DNA of 64,000 nucleotides from the NCBI GenBank assembly GCA_035374585.1, contig DAOSPF010000003.1, positions 23,096-87,095 of the forward strand, written 5' to 3'. The DNA is from JAKPQD01 sp029572965. GTDB lineage: Bacteria; Bacteroidota; Bacteroidia; Bacteroidales; DTGW01. Below are positions 36,668 through 46,813 of this stretch, piece after piece; position 1 is the first letter of the stretch, and each line of letters opens with the position of its first letter. The translations under genes were made by a program, and so were the position numbers. The notes under the pieces are model-generated. The model was not told the origin of the DNA, made no database searches, and saw only the letters and a list, made by a program, of their open reading frames with translations.

Positions 36668-37609
36668 CTAAACATACCTTCTCAAATGTTCGCAAATTTC
36701 GGCTAATGCCAACTTCGACTCTCTAAAAAGATTGCCAAATGCAGGATAGCAATGGCACATACCTTTATCTACCCGCAGGGTTACAGGTACTCCGGCATCT
36801 TTGGCCTTTTGGGCAAAGCAGATAGCATCATCCAAAAGGATTTCATTTCCTCCGGCACTGATATGCAACGGGGGCAATCCCTTTAAATCGCCGTAAAGTG
36901 GCGAAATATATGGGTTGCTTCTGTCATGCCCCTTGGCATAAAACTCGCTGGCATATTGAGGACAACCTATTGGTGCAAAACACTTTTTCATGTTGGTTTT
37001 ATACGACCTGCCGGTAAGCAACAAATCTGTCCAAGGCGAAAGCGCTGCTGCAGCCGCAGGAAGAGCAATACCCTTATCTTTCAATGCCAGTAAAGTAGCC
37101 AAACATAACCCTCCCCCGGCCGAATCTCCGGCAAATATAATATTTGAAGGCTTATAACCTTCGTCCAGCAAATATTGATAGGCAGCCAAAGCATCTTCCA
37201 AAGCAGAAGGATAAGAATATTCAGGAGCTAAACGATAATCAAACACCAAAGCATTGACACCCGTGCCTTGTACAAACTTAACCACGTGTTGCCTGTGCGA
37301 TTGAGGAGATCCCAACAGGTACATTCCTCCATGAAAATACAGCATCGCCTTTTCTGCATGGTTGCCAGGCAATCTGACCCATTCTGCGTAGCGTCCATTA
37401 ATGTTCAACTCGTCTATTACAGTTTCTTTGGGCAATTTGCCAAAACGATTGGCAGCCTGCTCAACCCTTTCGCGCATTTTTCGGATGCCTTCCATGGATG
37501 GGTCGAAAGGCTTGCGCTTCAATTGAAACCGAAATAAATGGCTATGGAGCATCAGGTTGAGCAATATTTTACTTTTTAAGCTTTGCATATTGTTTACATT
37601 AAAATTCAT
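36668..37609 (-). CDS. Alpha/beta hydrolase, HSL-like esterase
   Basis: A 313-residue esterase of the hormone-sensitive-lipase group. Oxyanion-hole HGGMYLLGS (about residues 92-100), nucleophile GDSAGGGLC (about 162), acid in LDDAICFAQ and His in DKGMCHCYPAFG are in the right order. No signal peptide. Start at 37609 overlaps the TetR stop by 11 bp; an internal Met at 37588 removes the overlap. The upstream TetR gene probably regulates it. Confidence 0.83.
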   Translation of the reverse strand: MNFNVNNMQSLKSKILLNLMLHSHLFRFQLKRKPFDPSMEGIRKMRERVEQAANRFGKLPKETVIDELNINGRYAEWVRLPGNHAEKAMLYFHGGMYLLGSPQSHRQHVVKFVQGTGVNALVFDYRLAPEYSYPSALEDALAAYQYLLDEGYKPSNIIFAGDSAGGGLCLATLLALKDKGIALPAAAAALSPWTDLLLTGRSYKTNMKKCFAPIGCPQYASEFYAKGHDRSNPYISPLYGDLKGLPPLHISAGGNEILLDDAICFAQKAKDAGVPVTLRVDKGMCHCYPAFGNLFRESKLALAEICEHLRRYV

Positions 37610-38207
37610 TTAAAAACATATTGAGAATTATCCTTTTGTCGGGCATTTTGGCATTAGCGCCATTTATAGCTTTGTACATGGCCAACCCGTTGATGGTAGA
37701 AAAGAATAAGGTTGTCATTTCGGCTGCATCAAAACTCCTGACAGTACCTTCTTTTTGCCCATGAATGAAGATGCGGTTTATGACCCCGTATTTTATATTG
37801 TTTTGCGAAAAGATAAAGTCTCTGGCTTCCTGAGGAAAAGCCTCAGACAAAGCGGCTTGAGTAATGAGAAAGTAATAGTAGGCCGTTTCCACTTTTTGGT
37901 CAAACCCTTTTAAAAGCTGCTCAACAGCAAGCACAATCTTCTCTTTCGCCGACAATGGAAGCTTTTCCAATTCTAATGCTGCTGTATTCATCTTTTCTAC
38001 TGCATCACGAATTAGCCAGTTAAACACTTCTTCTTTGGACTTGTAATAATGATAAATTAAGCCCTGCGAAATACCTGTTTTTGCCGATATATCTGAGATA
38101 CGGGTTGCAACCAACCCTTTCCTGGCAAACAACTCAAGGGCTGCAGCAAGTATCTGTTCGCGGCGTCCATCTTTCACCTTCTGGTTTGCTTCTTTATTGC
38201 GTGGCAT
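37599..38207 (-). CDS. TetR-family regulator
   Basis: A 202-residue TetR protein. Its helix-turn-helix region (ILAAALELFARKGLVATRIS, then ISQGLIYHYYKSKEEVF) lies at residues of about 18-57. The ligand domain is divergent. It is the first gene of a two-gene unit with the esterase, and an imperfect palindrome lies directly before its start codon. Confidence 0.88.
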   Translation of the reverse strand: MPRNKEANQKVKDGRREQILAAALELFARKGLVATRISDISAKTGISQGLIYHYYKSKEEVFNWLIRDAVEKMNTAALELEKLPLSAKEKIVLAVEQLLKGFDQKVETAYYYFLITQAALSEAFPQEARDFIFSQNNIKYGVINRIFIHGQKEGTVRSFDAAEMTTLFFSTINGLAMYKAINGANAKMPDKRIILNMFLNEF

Positions 38208-38209
38208 AT

Positions 38210-38231
38210 ATTGATTGATTATTTATTCAAT
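38210..38231. promoter_or_regulatory. Possible TetR operator
   Basis: ATTGATTGATTATTTATTCAAT is an imperfect palindrome (written here as arms ATTGATTGATT and ATTTATTCAAT) 3 bp upstream of the TetR start. The outer five bases match fully; the inner part matches only partly. Confidence 0.4.
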
Positions 38232-38344
38232 GCAAAAATAGCCATTTTTTTTAAAGAAAAAACAAGTCTTTTTAACTAAAAGTAAATTTCATTCGTTAAT
38301 ACAATTGAGTACCTTTAAGCAATCAACTTCAAAATACGCATAAA

Positions 38345-40138
38345 ATGAACAACCTAAATTACGGAGTTATAGGCAATTGCAGGAGTGCAGCCTTGGTATC
38401 CAGCACGGGGAGCATTGATTGGTGTTGTTTGCCAGATTTTGATTCACCTTCGGTTTTTGCTAAAATATTAGACAAAGAAAAAGGCGGCTATATGGCATTT
38501 GAAGTGGATGATTCTTATAAAGTTTCACAAAAATATTTTCACCGCACCAACGTTTTGTGTACAGAATTCAAGTCAGACGAAGGTACATTTGAGGTTATAG
38601 ACTTCATGCCCAGGTATAAAACTGCCGAAAATCAATATTTTTCGCCATCTGAAATATACCGCTATATCAGGCCCATTAGTGGGGCTCCGATTTTTAAGGT
38701 AAAATATGCCCCGGCGTTAAATTATGCCAGAGAAAAAGTAGCCCATAACATTGAAGACAACCGGGTGAGGTCGTACTCTGTTTCCAACCCCACTGATTGT
38801 ATTTATTTATACAGCAGCATTGATTTTGAAGCCATACTAAACAGTACGCCTATAAAACTTGAGAAACAACAGTTTCTTCTTGTCTCGTACAACCAAAAGC
38901 TTATAGACATTGACATTAACAGGGTATATCTTGAATATCAGCGGACAAAAGTATATTGGCTAAACTGGACAAACCGTTCAAAAAAATACGAAGAATATAC
39001 TGAAGAAATCATCAGGAGTTTGCTTGTGTTGAAAATGATGACATATCAGCCAACAGGCGCAATATTGGCTGCGTTGACAACAAGCATCCCCGAAACTATA
39101 GGAGAAGTGCGAAACTGGGATTATCGTTTTTGCTGGCTGCGAGATGCCTCTATGGCCATAGATACATTGCTAAAAATGGGGCACTACAATTCGGCCAAAG
39201 GGTTTATGACGTTTATCAAAGGCATTCTCAAATCAAAGCATGACACGTTTCAAATCATGTATGGCATCCGTGGTGAAAGAAACCTGACCGAATATAACCT
39301 GATGCACCTTTCAGGTTACGAAAACTCAAAGCCGGTACGCATAGGCAATGCAGCATACTATCAAAGGCAAAACGATGTATTTGGGTACCTTTTAAATGTT
39401 ATTTACCAGTATTACGAATATTTTCCTGGCACACTGGACGAGATTGAAGATATGTGGGAAATAGTGCGCAATATAGCCCGTACAGTTTCTACACATTGGG
39501 AAAAACCAGACAAAGGTATTTGGGAAATACGCAACAACGAAAAACACTTTGTATTTTCAAAGGTGATGAGCTGGGTAGCCATGGACAGGGCTACTAAAAT
39601 AGCTACCATCCTTAACAAGCCGTATTATTACTGCAATTGGAGAGAGATTGCAAATGACATTAAAAATGATGTTTTAAAAAATGGATGGAAAAAAGAAATT
39701 CAATCATTCTCGCAAGCTTATGACAATACCGAGTTGGACGCATCTTTGCTGCTAATGGCCGAATATGGTTTCATTTCGCATACAGACGAAAAATTTATAA
39801 ACACCGTACAGGCTGTAAAAAAAGCACTTTCTCACCAAGGGCTTATGTACCGCTATAAAAATGAAGACGACTTTGGCAATCCCTCGTCATCATTCACCAT
39901 TTGCACATTTTGGCTGATTCAGGCCTTATATCAAACCGGGCAAGCGGCTGAGGCCAAAAACATCTTCGACAACCTCCTGCAATGGAGCAACCACCTTGGA
40001 CTTTATAGTGAAGACTTAGATTTTGAAACAAAAAGGCTGTTGGGCAACTTCCCACAAGTATATTCGCACCTGGCTTTCATCAATACTGCAACAATGTTTT
40101 CAAAAGAAAAAATTATTTCACGGTTTATCAAGCCATGA
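38345..40138 (+). CDS. GH15-family glycoside hydrolase (trehalase/glucoamylase-like)
   Basis: A 597-residue GH15 enzyme. The N-terminal domain opens with LNYGVIGNCRSAALVSSTGS and the (alpha/alpha)6 barrel holds NWDYRFCWLRDASMAIDTL and the putative catalytic acid in NLTEYNLMHLSGYENS. A second acidic motif (YSEDLDFETKRLLGNFP) near the end may supply the base. GH15 members of this kind can hydrolyse trehalose or starch-like glucans. The trehalose synthase fusion two genes downstream suggests a trehalase role. Confidence 0.87.
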   Translation: MNNLNYGVIGNCRSAALVSSTGSIDWCCLPDFDSPSVFAKILDKEKGGYMAFEVDDSYKVSQKYFHRTNVLCTEFKSDEGTFEVIDFMPRYKTAENQYFSPSEIYRYIRPISGAPIFKVKYAPALNYAREKVAHNIEDNRVRSYSVSNPTDCIYLYSSIDFEAILNSTPIKLEKQQFLLVSYNQKLIDIDINRVYLEYQRTKVYWLNWTNRSKKYEEYTEEIIRSLLVLKMMTYQPTGAILAALTTSIPETIGEVRNWDYRFCWLRDASMAIDTLLKMGHYNSAKGFMTFIKGILKSKHDTFQIMYGIRGERNLTEYNLMHLSGYENSKPVRIGNAAYYQRQNDVFGYLLNVIYQYYEYFPGTLDEIEDMWEIVRNIARTVSTHWEKPDKGIWEIRNNEKHFVFSKVMSWVAMDRATKIATILNKPYYYCNWREIANDIKNDVLKNGWKKEIQSFSQAYDNTELDASLLLMAEYGFISHTDEKFINTVQAVKKALSHQGLMYRYKNEDDFGNPSSSFTICTFWLIQALYQTGQAAEAKNIFDNLLQWSNHLGLYSEDLDFETKRLLGNFPQVYSHLAFINTATMFSKEKIISRFIKP

Positions 40139-40188
40139 TTTTTAATTGTAAAAAACAATAAAAAACGTTATACGACAATCTGAAAAAT

Positions 40189-41508
40189 ATGGGAGCAAAG
40201 AGCGTTATCCGAAAAGTATTACACTTTTTCAATTTAGAGTCAGAACTGGAAGAACAGGATTCGGTTTATGAAGAGATAAAAAAAGGGATTATTTTCAAAG
40301 GAACCAACCTTTGGATTTTGATATTTGCCATCATCATTGCATCTATTGGCCTGAACATGAATTCAACAGCGGTAATTATTGGGGCAATGCTTATTTCGCC
40401 ACTAATGGGGCCAATCAATGGCATGGGATACAGCATTGCCACCTACGATTTTGAATTATTCAAAAGGTCTTTAAAAAACTTTGCTTTTGCTATTATCTCA
40501 AGCTTGGTTGCATCAACAGCATACTTTGCATTAAGCCCAATATCGACTGCACATTCAGAATTATTGGCCAGAACAAGCCCTACTATATATGATGTTTTAA
40601 TTGCTTTATTTGGTGGTTTGGCAGGTATTGTAGCTATTAGCAGCAGGCAAAAAGGCAATGTCATACCCGGTGTAGCTATAGCCACTGCACTGATGCCCCC
40701 CTTATGCACTGCTGGTTATGGTATTGCCACAGGACAATTGGATTTTTTCCTGGGAGCTTTTTATTTATTCACCATCAATACCATATTTATTGCCATTGCC
40801 TCGGTATGGATATCGCAACTGTTGAATTTTCCTATAAGAACTATTATAGACGAAAAAAAGAAAAAACACATCAACAGGATAATAACCCTGATTATCTCTA
40901 TTGTACTATTACCCAGTATTTTCTTTGGGTATAAGCTGGTTAAGCAGGAAGAATTTATCCAAAAAACAAACCAATACATTTCGGGCATTTCAAATTTTGA
41001 AGGAAATTACCTGCTGAACCATAAAATAGATGAAAAAAGCCATGAAATAACTTTGGTTTATGGAGGCACTTCCCTGTCTGATGAGCAAAAAGATGCAATA
41101 ATAATGAAAGCCAAAGATTTTGGACTTGAAGAAACTATTATACACATTGAGCAAGGAATCTCATTGGGCAATAAAGATAACGAAAAAGGAGAATTATTCA
41201 GGTTAAAAGAAGAAATAATAACATTAAACAGTACTTTAAAGAAAAAAAAGGCAACGCTTGACAGCATTCAAAATTCACACCAGACAGGACAAGTTTTGCT
41301 CAACGAAATTCAAACTATATACCCGCAAATAAAAAATTGCTCTTATTCAAAAACCTATACCTATAGTGAAAAGCATGCATCTCCAACAAGTACAACCATT
41401 ATAGTTTTAACAACAAAAGGCTCAATCACTGTTTCTGAAAAAGCAAAAATCAATAATTGGTTAAAAAAAAGGCTGAATAATGAAGCTGTGAAAGTTTTTT
41501 ATGAATAA
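40189..41508 (+). CDS. DUF389 membrane protein (TIGR00341 type)
   Basis: A 439-residue membrane protein. The N-terminal half has about six segments with the conserved NSTAVIIGAMLISPLMGPI motif of DUF389/TIGR00341; the C-terminal half is soluble (from about residue 255) with a coiled coil around 330-370. Its role is unknown. It is 51 bp from the GH15 gene and 17 bp from the trehalose synthase gene, so it belongs to the trehalose operon, possibly for osmotic adaptation. Confidence 0.85.
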   Translation: MGAKSVIRKVLHFFNLESELEEQDSVYEEIKKGIIFKGTNLWILIFAIIIASIGLNMNSTAVIIGAMLISPLMGPINGMGYSIATYDFELFKRSLKNFAFAIISSLVASTAYFALSPISTAHSELLARTSPTIYDVLIALFGGLAGIVAISSRQKGNVIPGVAIATALMPPLCTAGYGIATGQLDFFLGAFYLFTINTIFIAIASVWISQLLNFPIRTIIDEKKKKHINRIITLIISIVLLPSIFFGYKLVKQEEFIQKTNQYISGISNFEGNYLLNHKIDEKSHEITLVYGGTSLSDEQKDAIIMKAKDFGLEETIIHIEQGISLGNKDNEKGELFRLKEEIITLNSTLKKKKATLDSIQNSHQTGQVLLNEIQTIYPQIKNCSYSKTYTYSEKHASPTSTTIIVLTTKGSITVSEKAKINNWLKKRLNNEAVKVFYE

Positions 41509-41525
41509 GCAAAAGCAAATAAGCT

Positions 41526-43745
41526 ATGGAAGCAAATTTTAAAAGGCTTGTTATTGCAGCATATCGGTTGCCCTTTAAGTTTAGCAAAACTAAAAATGGC
41601 TATAAAACCATGCAAAACTCGGGAGGTTTGGTTTCAGCCATACTGGCCTTATCTGAAAAATTTAAAAAGAGCAAAGACTTTCGGGTAAACGAAAAAATAC
41701 TGTGGGCAGGTATTGACAATAATATCCCCGATGATTTCCCGTCTGATAAACTTAACAACAAGCATTTCAATATCTGTCCGGTACATATACCTGCCAATAC
41801 TAATGAGTTGTATTACGGAGGCTTTTGCAATGACCTTATATGGCCGCTGTTTCATTATTTTCCTACCTACAGTGTATTTAACAACAACTACTTTAAAGCA
41901 TACGAAGAAGCAAATACCTTATTTTGCAACGAAATAATTAAGGTAATAAAACCGGGCGACTTTATTTGGATACATGATTATCAACTGCTTTTGTTGCCTG
42001 AAATGCTCAGAAAAAAGATGCCCGATGTAACTATTGGTTTCTTTTTGCACATCCCCTTCCCTTCTTTTGAAATATTCAGGCTTTTGCCACGCAAATGGCG
42101 CGAAAGTATTATCAACGGTATGCTTGGCGCCGATTTGGTTGGCTTTCACACACATGACTATACCCAGCATTTCATCAAATGCGTTAAACGTACCACTGGT
42201 TTTGAATGCCATCAAAACGTGATACTTACGCCCAATAAACTCGTAAAAGCTGATGCCTTCCCCATTGGTATTGATTTTGACAAGTTTCACGGCGCATGTT
42301 TTGACAAACCTGTTGTAAAAGAAAAAGAGCAAATAAAAAAACAGCTTTCAGGCCAAAAACTTGTATTTTCGGTGGACAGGCTCGACTATACCAAAGGGCT
42401 TTTGCTCCGACTCAAAGGGTTTGAAACCTTTCTTGAAAAATATCCAGCATGGAATGGCAAAGTCATTTTCAATATGGTAGTTGTACCCTCACGCGACAAC
42501 ATCAAACAGTACGAGAAAATGAAAAAAGAGATAGAATCAACCGTAGGCCGTATTAACGGCAAATACAGTTCATTATCATGGCGGCCTGTTATTTACCAGT
42601 ATAAATCTTTGTCTTTCAACGAGCTGATAGCCCTTTACGATTTGAGTGATGTTGGCCTTATCACCCCTTTGCGCGACGGGATGAACCTGGTGGCCAAAGA
42701 ATATATTGCCTGTCAAAAAGAAAATAAAGGCGTATTGATACTTAGCGAAATGGCTGGTGCTGCTGCCGAATTGACTGAGGCCATCATTATAAACCCTGTT
42801 GACAATGATGAAATGGCAGAAGCTATTTGCTCAGCCTTGGAAATGAAAACTAACGAAAAGCATGTACGCCTAAAACGCATGCAGGACAGGATTGCCAATT
42901 ACAACGTCTTCACCTGGGCGTTGGATTTCTTTGCACAAACGGCAGATGCCAAAATACAACAAAACCAGATGAGTGTTAAATACGTCAACAAACAAATCGT
43001 TTCGCAAATAAAAACAAGCTACCTCAATGCTGCCAAACGCATACTATTTCTTGATTATGATGGAACTCTGGTGTCGTTTGCCAAATACCCTGAGCTGGCC
43101 ATCATTGATAAAAAAACCCTATCTATCATTAACCAATTGTCAAAAGACCCTAAAAACACTGTAGTTATCATTAGTGGCAGGGACAAAAACTTTCTCGAAA
43201 AACAGTTTGAAGGGCTTGATGTGACCCTGGTTGCCGAGCATGGATATTTTGAAAAAAAACACGGGAAGGATTGGAAAGAAACCGTAAATACCGCTTCAAA
43301 CTGGAAAAGCATTGTCATGCCAATACTTAAAGAATATGTCAACCGTTGTAACGGGTCATTTATTGAAGAAAAAACGGGCAGCTTAGCCTGGCATTACCGA
43401 AATGCCGAGATGGACTTTGCACAACTCAGGTTGCACGAACTGCGTGATGACCTTGCCGAGATAATACGGCACAAAACCGACCTTGAGATATTGGAAGGCA
43501 ACAAAGTACTCGAAATCAAAAGCGGGAAATACGATAAAGGACAAACAGCCGCCAACCTGCTCAAAAACAAAAACTACGAATTTATCCTGGCCGCAGGCGA
43601 TGATAAAACAGACGAAACCATGTTTTCGGCATTGCCAGCCGAAACATTTTCTATCCGCATAGGCAAATGTTCGTCTTTGGCAAAATATAACGTGGGTAGC
43701 TATATTGAATTTATAGCTTTACTTGCCAACCTTTCTGATATGTAA
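41526..43745 (+). CDS. Bifunctional trehalose-6-phosphate synthase/phosphatase
   Basis: A 739-residue OtsA-OtsB fusion that makes trehalose from UDP-glucose and glucose-6-phosphate and then dephosphorylates it. The GT20 domain (about residues 1-475) shows HDYQLLLLPEML, IPFPSFEIFRLLP, VDRLDYTKGLLLRLKGFE and RDGMNLVAKEY. The HAD-type phosphatase (about 505-739) has LFLDYDGTL, ISGRDKNFL, AEHGYF and AGDDKTDETMF. The gene is the last of the trehalose operon and runs into a terminator. Confidence 0.94.
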   Translation: MEANFKRLVIAAYRLPFKFSKTKNGYKTMQNSGGLVSAILALSEKFKKSKDFRVNEKILWAGIDNNIPDDFPSDKLNNKHFNICPVHIPANTNELYYGGFCNDLIWPLFHYFPTYSVFNNNYFKAYEEANTLFCNEIIKVIKPGDFIWIHDYQLLLLPEMLRKKMPDVTIGFFLHIPFPSFEIFRLLPRKWRESIINGMLGADLVGFHTHDYTQHFIKCVKRTTGFECHQNVILTPNKLVKADAFPIGIDFDKFHGACFDKPVVKEKEQIKKQLSGQKLVFSVDRLDYTKGLLLRLKGFETFLEKYPAWNGKVIFNMVVVPSRDNIKQYEKMKKEIESTVGRINGKYSSLSWRPVIYQYKSLSFNELIALYDLSDVGLITPLRDGMNLVAKEYIACQKENKGVLILSEMAGAAAELTEAIIINPVDNDEMAEAICSALEMKTNEKHVRLKRMQDRIANYNVFTWALDFFAQTADAKIQQNQMSVKYVNKQIVSQIKTSYLNAAKRILFLDYDGTLVSFAKYPELAIIDKKTLSIINQLSKDPKNTVVIISGRDKNFLEKQFEGLDVTLVAEHGYFEKKHGKDWKETVNTASNWKSIVMPILKEYVNRCNGSFIEEKTGSLAWHYRNAEMDFAQLRLHELRDDLAEIIRHKTDLEILEGNKVLEIKSGKYDKGQTAANLLKNKNYEFILAAGDDKTDETMFSALPAETFSIRIGKCSSLAKYNVGSYIEFIALLANLSDM

Positions 43746-43759
43746 CAATATCATTTTTT
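43736..43759 (+). terminator. Terminator overlapping the trehalose gene stop
   Basis: TGATAT (43736-43741) pairs with ATATCA (43748-43753), followed by six T. The stop codon lies in the loop. Confidence 0.6.
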
Positions 43760-43765
43760 ATAAAG

Positions 43766-44917
43766 CTAATACATTACTAAAAAAGAAAGTACCATACCTC
43801 CAATCACAATCCATATTACATCCACCTTTCGCAATAGCAGGACAAAAGCAACCAATACTATTACGATATTGAAAATATTCCATTGTACACCGATAGTAAA
43901 ACGATATGTTACAACAACTAACAATCCTACAAACGAACAAAGTACGCCATTAATAACTTTATTAAACTGAGGATATGCCTTTAGCTTGTCAAAGAAAGGA
44001 ATAAGTCCCATCAAAATAAGGAATGATGGGATAAACACACACACAGTAGCCAGTATGCTGCCCAGAATACCAAAATGCATATAGCCAAAAAATGTAGCTG
44101 CGATGATGATTGAGCCAGGTGTAACCTGACCCAGAATAACCCCGTCCATGAAAGTTTTCTGGTCGAACCAACCATATAAGTCAACCATTTCATGGTACAT
44201 AATAGGCATTGAAGCTAGTCCACCTCCAAAGGAAAACAGGTCAATACGCAACATAATAGTTGCAAGAGTAAAGTAATCCCTGTTTACAAGAAATATAATA
44301 CCTGTAGCTACAGCAACAACAGCCAAAGTCCATATAAATAGTTTGAAAGACTTTGACTTGACTCGTTTTTTTGATTCTCCAAAATCTTTTTTAGTAAAAA
44401 CTATCCCCAATAAAGCTGCAATAAGCAATACCAAAGCCGGATGCAGCTTAGTAAGAAACAACCCTGCAGCAATGGAAGCAATAATCCAGTCGTTGTAGTT
44501 TTCAAAATTTTTAGAACCAAACATATAAGCAGCATTGGCCACTATGGCAACAATAATCACCCGAAGGCCATTCAGCACAAGCTCAACATTGGACAGGTGC
44601 TTAGAATGCTTGTATATAACCGAAAGGATAAACATGATAAGAAAAGCAGGCAGGCCAAACCCGATAAAACTAACAATAGCCCCGCGCGAGCCTTTCAGCT
44701 TGAGCCCGATGTAAGCTACCAACTGCATAATAATAGCTCCGGGAATCACCTGGCAAAGCGCCAGACCAGAATCAAATGTATTAGCATCAAGCCATTGCTT
44801 CTTTTCGACAATGTGTTTACGCACATGCGCCGACATGGCTACACCTCCAAATGCTGTAAGGCCAAGCCAAAAGAATGCCCTGAAAAGCTCAATATAAGAT
44901 GGTTGATGTTCTTTCAA
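43766..44917 (-). CDS. chrA: Chromate/anion transporter ChrA family
   Basis: A 383-residue two-domain CHR transporter. Each half has the signature start (FFWLGLTAFGGVAMSAHVRK, and later FSFGGGLASMPIMYHEMV) and the PGAI/PGSI motif (CQVIPGAIIMQLVAYIG; LGQVTPGSIIIAATFFGY). CHR proteins export chromate and may move sulfate-like anions. The gene is 4 bp after yeiH, so the two are co-transcribed under the LysR gene upstream; this favours a sulfur-oxyanion role over chromate alone. Confidence 0.9.
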   Translation of the reverse strand: MKEHQPSYIELFRAFFWLGLTAFGGVAMSAHVRKHIVEKKQWLDANTFDSGLALCQVIPGAIIMQLVAYIGLKLKGSRGAIVSFIGFGLPAFLIMFILSVIYKHSKHLSNVELVLNGLRVIIVAIVANAAYMFGSKNFENYNDWIIASIAAGLFLTKLHPALVLLIAALLGIVFTKKDFGESKKRVKSKSFKLFIWTLAVVAVATGIIFLVNRDYFTLATIMLRIDLFSFGGGLASMPIMYHEMVDLYGWFDQKTFMDGVILGQVTPGSIIIAATFFGYMHFGILGSILATVCVFIPSFLILMGLIPFFDKLKAYPQFNKVINGVLCSFVGLLVVVTYRFTIGVQWNIFNIVIVLVAFVLLLRKVDVIWIVIGGMVLSFLVMY

Positions 44918-44921
44918 TATA

Positions 44922-45845
44922 TTATAACAAGCTATACATGATGATTGTTAAAGATAAGACAGAAATAAAAAACCAAAGCAAAATGCCTTGAATAAAGGGC
45001 TTTATGCCAACATTTTTTAACAAATCACGGGTTAAACCTGTACCAATGAGAAAAAGGGTAATCTTTAGCCCAATTTTAGAAATATTGACAATAAAAGCAG
45101 CTTCATGATGAACCGCAGGAATGAAGGTATTGATGAGCATAGCCAAAACAAACAGAATGATAAAATAGGGTATTTTCACCTTTTTGTTATCGCCTTTGAC
45201 AATAAATACGGTTAAAAAGGCAATAGGGATAATCCACAAAGCCCGTTCGAGCTTGATGGTAGTGGCCACCTGCAAAGCTTCTTGCCCGTAATTACTGGCT
45301 GCGCCAACAACAGAGCTGGTGTCGTGGATAGCAATAGCAGCCCAAACGCCAAACTGGTGTTGCGAAAGGTTCAGCCAATGCCCAATAATTGGAAAAATGA
45401 ACAAAGCCAATGAGTTTAGAATAAAAACTGTGCCTAAAGCAGTAGAAACTTGCTTTTCGTTCGACTTAACCAAAGCCGAAACAGCAGCAATAGCGCTTCC
45501 TCCACAAACTGCAGTTCCGGTTGATATCAGGTACGAGGTTTTGCGCTCTACTTTCATCTTTTTGCCCAAAAATATCCCCAGGCCAATAGTTGTAGCAATA
45601 GAAAAAATGGTAAATACAAGGCCTTGTTTTCCAGCCTCAGCAGCCTGAAAGGTATTCATCCCGAACCCCATCCCGACAACTGAAACTTGTAGCAAAATAT
45701 GGGTCAGCTTTTTACTTGTCAACAAAAAAGGGTGTTTTACAGTTTGTGCCAGTATAATACCCATAAATAAAGCTATTGGAGCATCAACAAATGGGAATAA
45801 GCATAAAACAACAGCCGTAACATAAATAATCCAAGAATTCCTCAT
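44922..45845 (-). CDS. yeiH: YeiH-family putative sulfate/sulfite exporter
   Basis: A 307-residue membrane protein with about nine to ten segments. I use the internal Met (MRNSWIIYVTAVVLCLFPF) because upstream residues lack hydrophobicity. Family signatures: VVGMGFGMNTFQAAEAG, STGTAVCGGSAIAAVSALV and HDTSSVVGAASNYG. YeiH is associated with export of sulfite or related anions, and in enterobacteria is controlled by the LysR protein CysL/YieE. A LysR gene sits directly upstream here. Confidence 0.9.
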   Translation of the reverse strand: MRNSWIIYVTAVVLCLFPFVDAPIALFMGIILAQTVKHPFLLTSKKLTHILLQVSVVGMGFGMNTFQAAEAGKQGLVFTIFSIATTIGLGIFLGKKMKVERKTSYLISTGTAVCGGSAIAAVSALVKSNEKQVSTALGTVFILNSLALFIFPIIGHWLNLSQHQFGVWAAIAIHDTSSVVGAASNYGQEALQVATTIKLERALWIIPIAFLTVFIVKGDNKKVKIPYFIILFVLAMLINTFIPAVHHEAAFIVNISKIGLKITLFLIGTGLTRDLLKNVGIKPFIQGILLWFFISVLSLTIIMYSLL

Positions 45846-45913
45846 TGTGTTAAATTTTACTTTGCAAACGTAACACAATGATAATCAACAGTCAAATCAC
45901 AAAAAGTAATAAA

Positions 45914-45932
45914 TTATAACTTTAAGTTATAA
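45914..45932. promoter_or_regulatory. LysR-type palindrome at the lysR 3' end, upstream of yeiH
   Basis: TTATAACTTTAAGTTATAA has perfect 9-bp arms around one base. It overlaps the last codons of the LysR gene and lies 68 bp before the yeiH start. A near-identical site covers the LysR start codon (46812-46828). Confidence 0.6.
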
Positions 45933-46813
45933 TAATTTTGCAAGAAATTGACAAACAGCTTAGTAAGCCCTGAGGGTTCAGGTCCCTGAGGTGAAATAAA
46001 ATAGAATTGACGTTGAAACCTAATATTACTGGTATTTATTTGCCTAAAAATACCAGAAAGCAGTTCATGCTCAATAGCAAAGCGGGAAACAATACCCACA
46101 CCAGAGCCTGTCTTTACAAAAGACTTTATAGCCTCAGTACTACCTAAATACATTAATACTTGCAGGCTTTTGAGGTTTACACCGTATTGTTGAAGGCTAT
46201 TTTCAATGATTTCCAGTGTCCCCGAACCTCTTTCGCGCAAAACCAAAGGCAAAGAAGCCAACTCCTTAGCAGAGACAACCTGTGGAGCGCTTTTATTTTG
46301 TGAAGAAGTAAATACAATGAGTTCGTCATCAAGGAATGGATAATAGCGGATGTCTGTATTGCCAGGATTTCCTTCAACTATACCAAAGTCAATATCATTT
46401 TTCAGCAACCGTTTTTCTATTTGCAGCGTATTTCCATTGACAAGGGACAGATTTATATCGGGGTAGCGCTCGTGAAACTTTGACAATGCCGATGGTATAA
46501 CATATTGCGAGATGGTTGTACTAGCCCCTATACGCAACTCCCCTTTGCTCTTGCCTTTTAGCCGGCTCAATTCAAACTTAACTTCGTTATGCAGCGATTG
46601 TATTTTTTCGCTGTACGAAAGAAGTAGGATTCCGGCCTTAGTAAGCTCAATTTTATTGCCATGGCGATTAAAAAGTTTTGCTTCAAATTCCGATTCCAAT
46701 TCCTTAATATGTTTGGTAACCGCAGGCTGAGTAATATACAACTCATTGGCAGCTTTAGAAAAACTTAAGTTGTGGGCCACACAGATAAACACATTCAGCC
46801 GGAAGTCAAGCAT
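45914..46813 (-). CDS. LysR-family regulator (CysL-like)
   Basis: A 299-residue LysR regulator. The winged helix-turn-helix (FSKAANELYITQPAVTKHI) lies at about residues 18-36, followed by the linker helix and a periplasmic-binding-protein-like domain with the TSQNKSAPQV and GSGVGIVSRFA parts. Context with yeiH suggests a CysL-like function in sulfite or sulfur-oxyanion response. Two matching palindromes, one over its start codon and one over its stop, suggest autoregulation and control of yeiH-chrA. Confidence 0.87.
   Translation of the reverse strand: MLDFRLNVFICVAHNLSFSKAANELYITQPAVTKHIKELESEFEAKLFNRHGNKIELTKAGILLLSYSEKIQSLHNEVKFELSRLKGKSKGELRIGASTTISQYVIPSALSKFHERYPDINLSLVNGNTLQIEKRLLKNDIDFGIVEGNPGNTDIRYYPFLDDELIVFTSSQNKSAPQVVSAKELASLPLVLRERGSGTLEIIENSLQQYGVNLKSLQVLMYLGSTEAIKSFVKTGSGVGIVSRFAIEHELLSGIFRQINTSNIRFQRQFYFISPQGPEPSGLTKLFVNFLQNYYNLKL

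Noticed and set aside
43766..44917. Chromate resistance as the main role of the CHR protein
   Set aside because: The neighbours (YeiH and a LysR regulator) suggest sulfur-oxyanion transport; chromate may be incidental.
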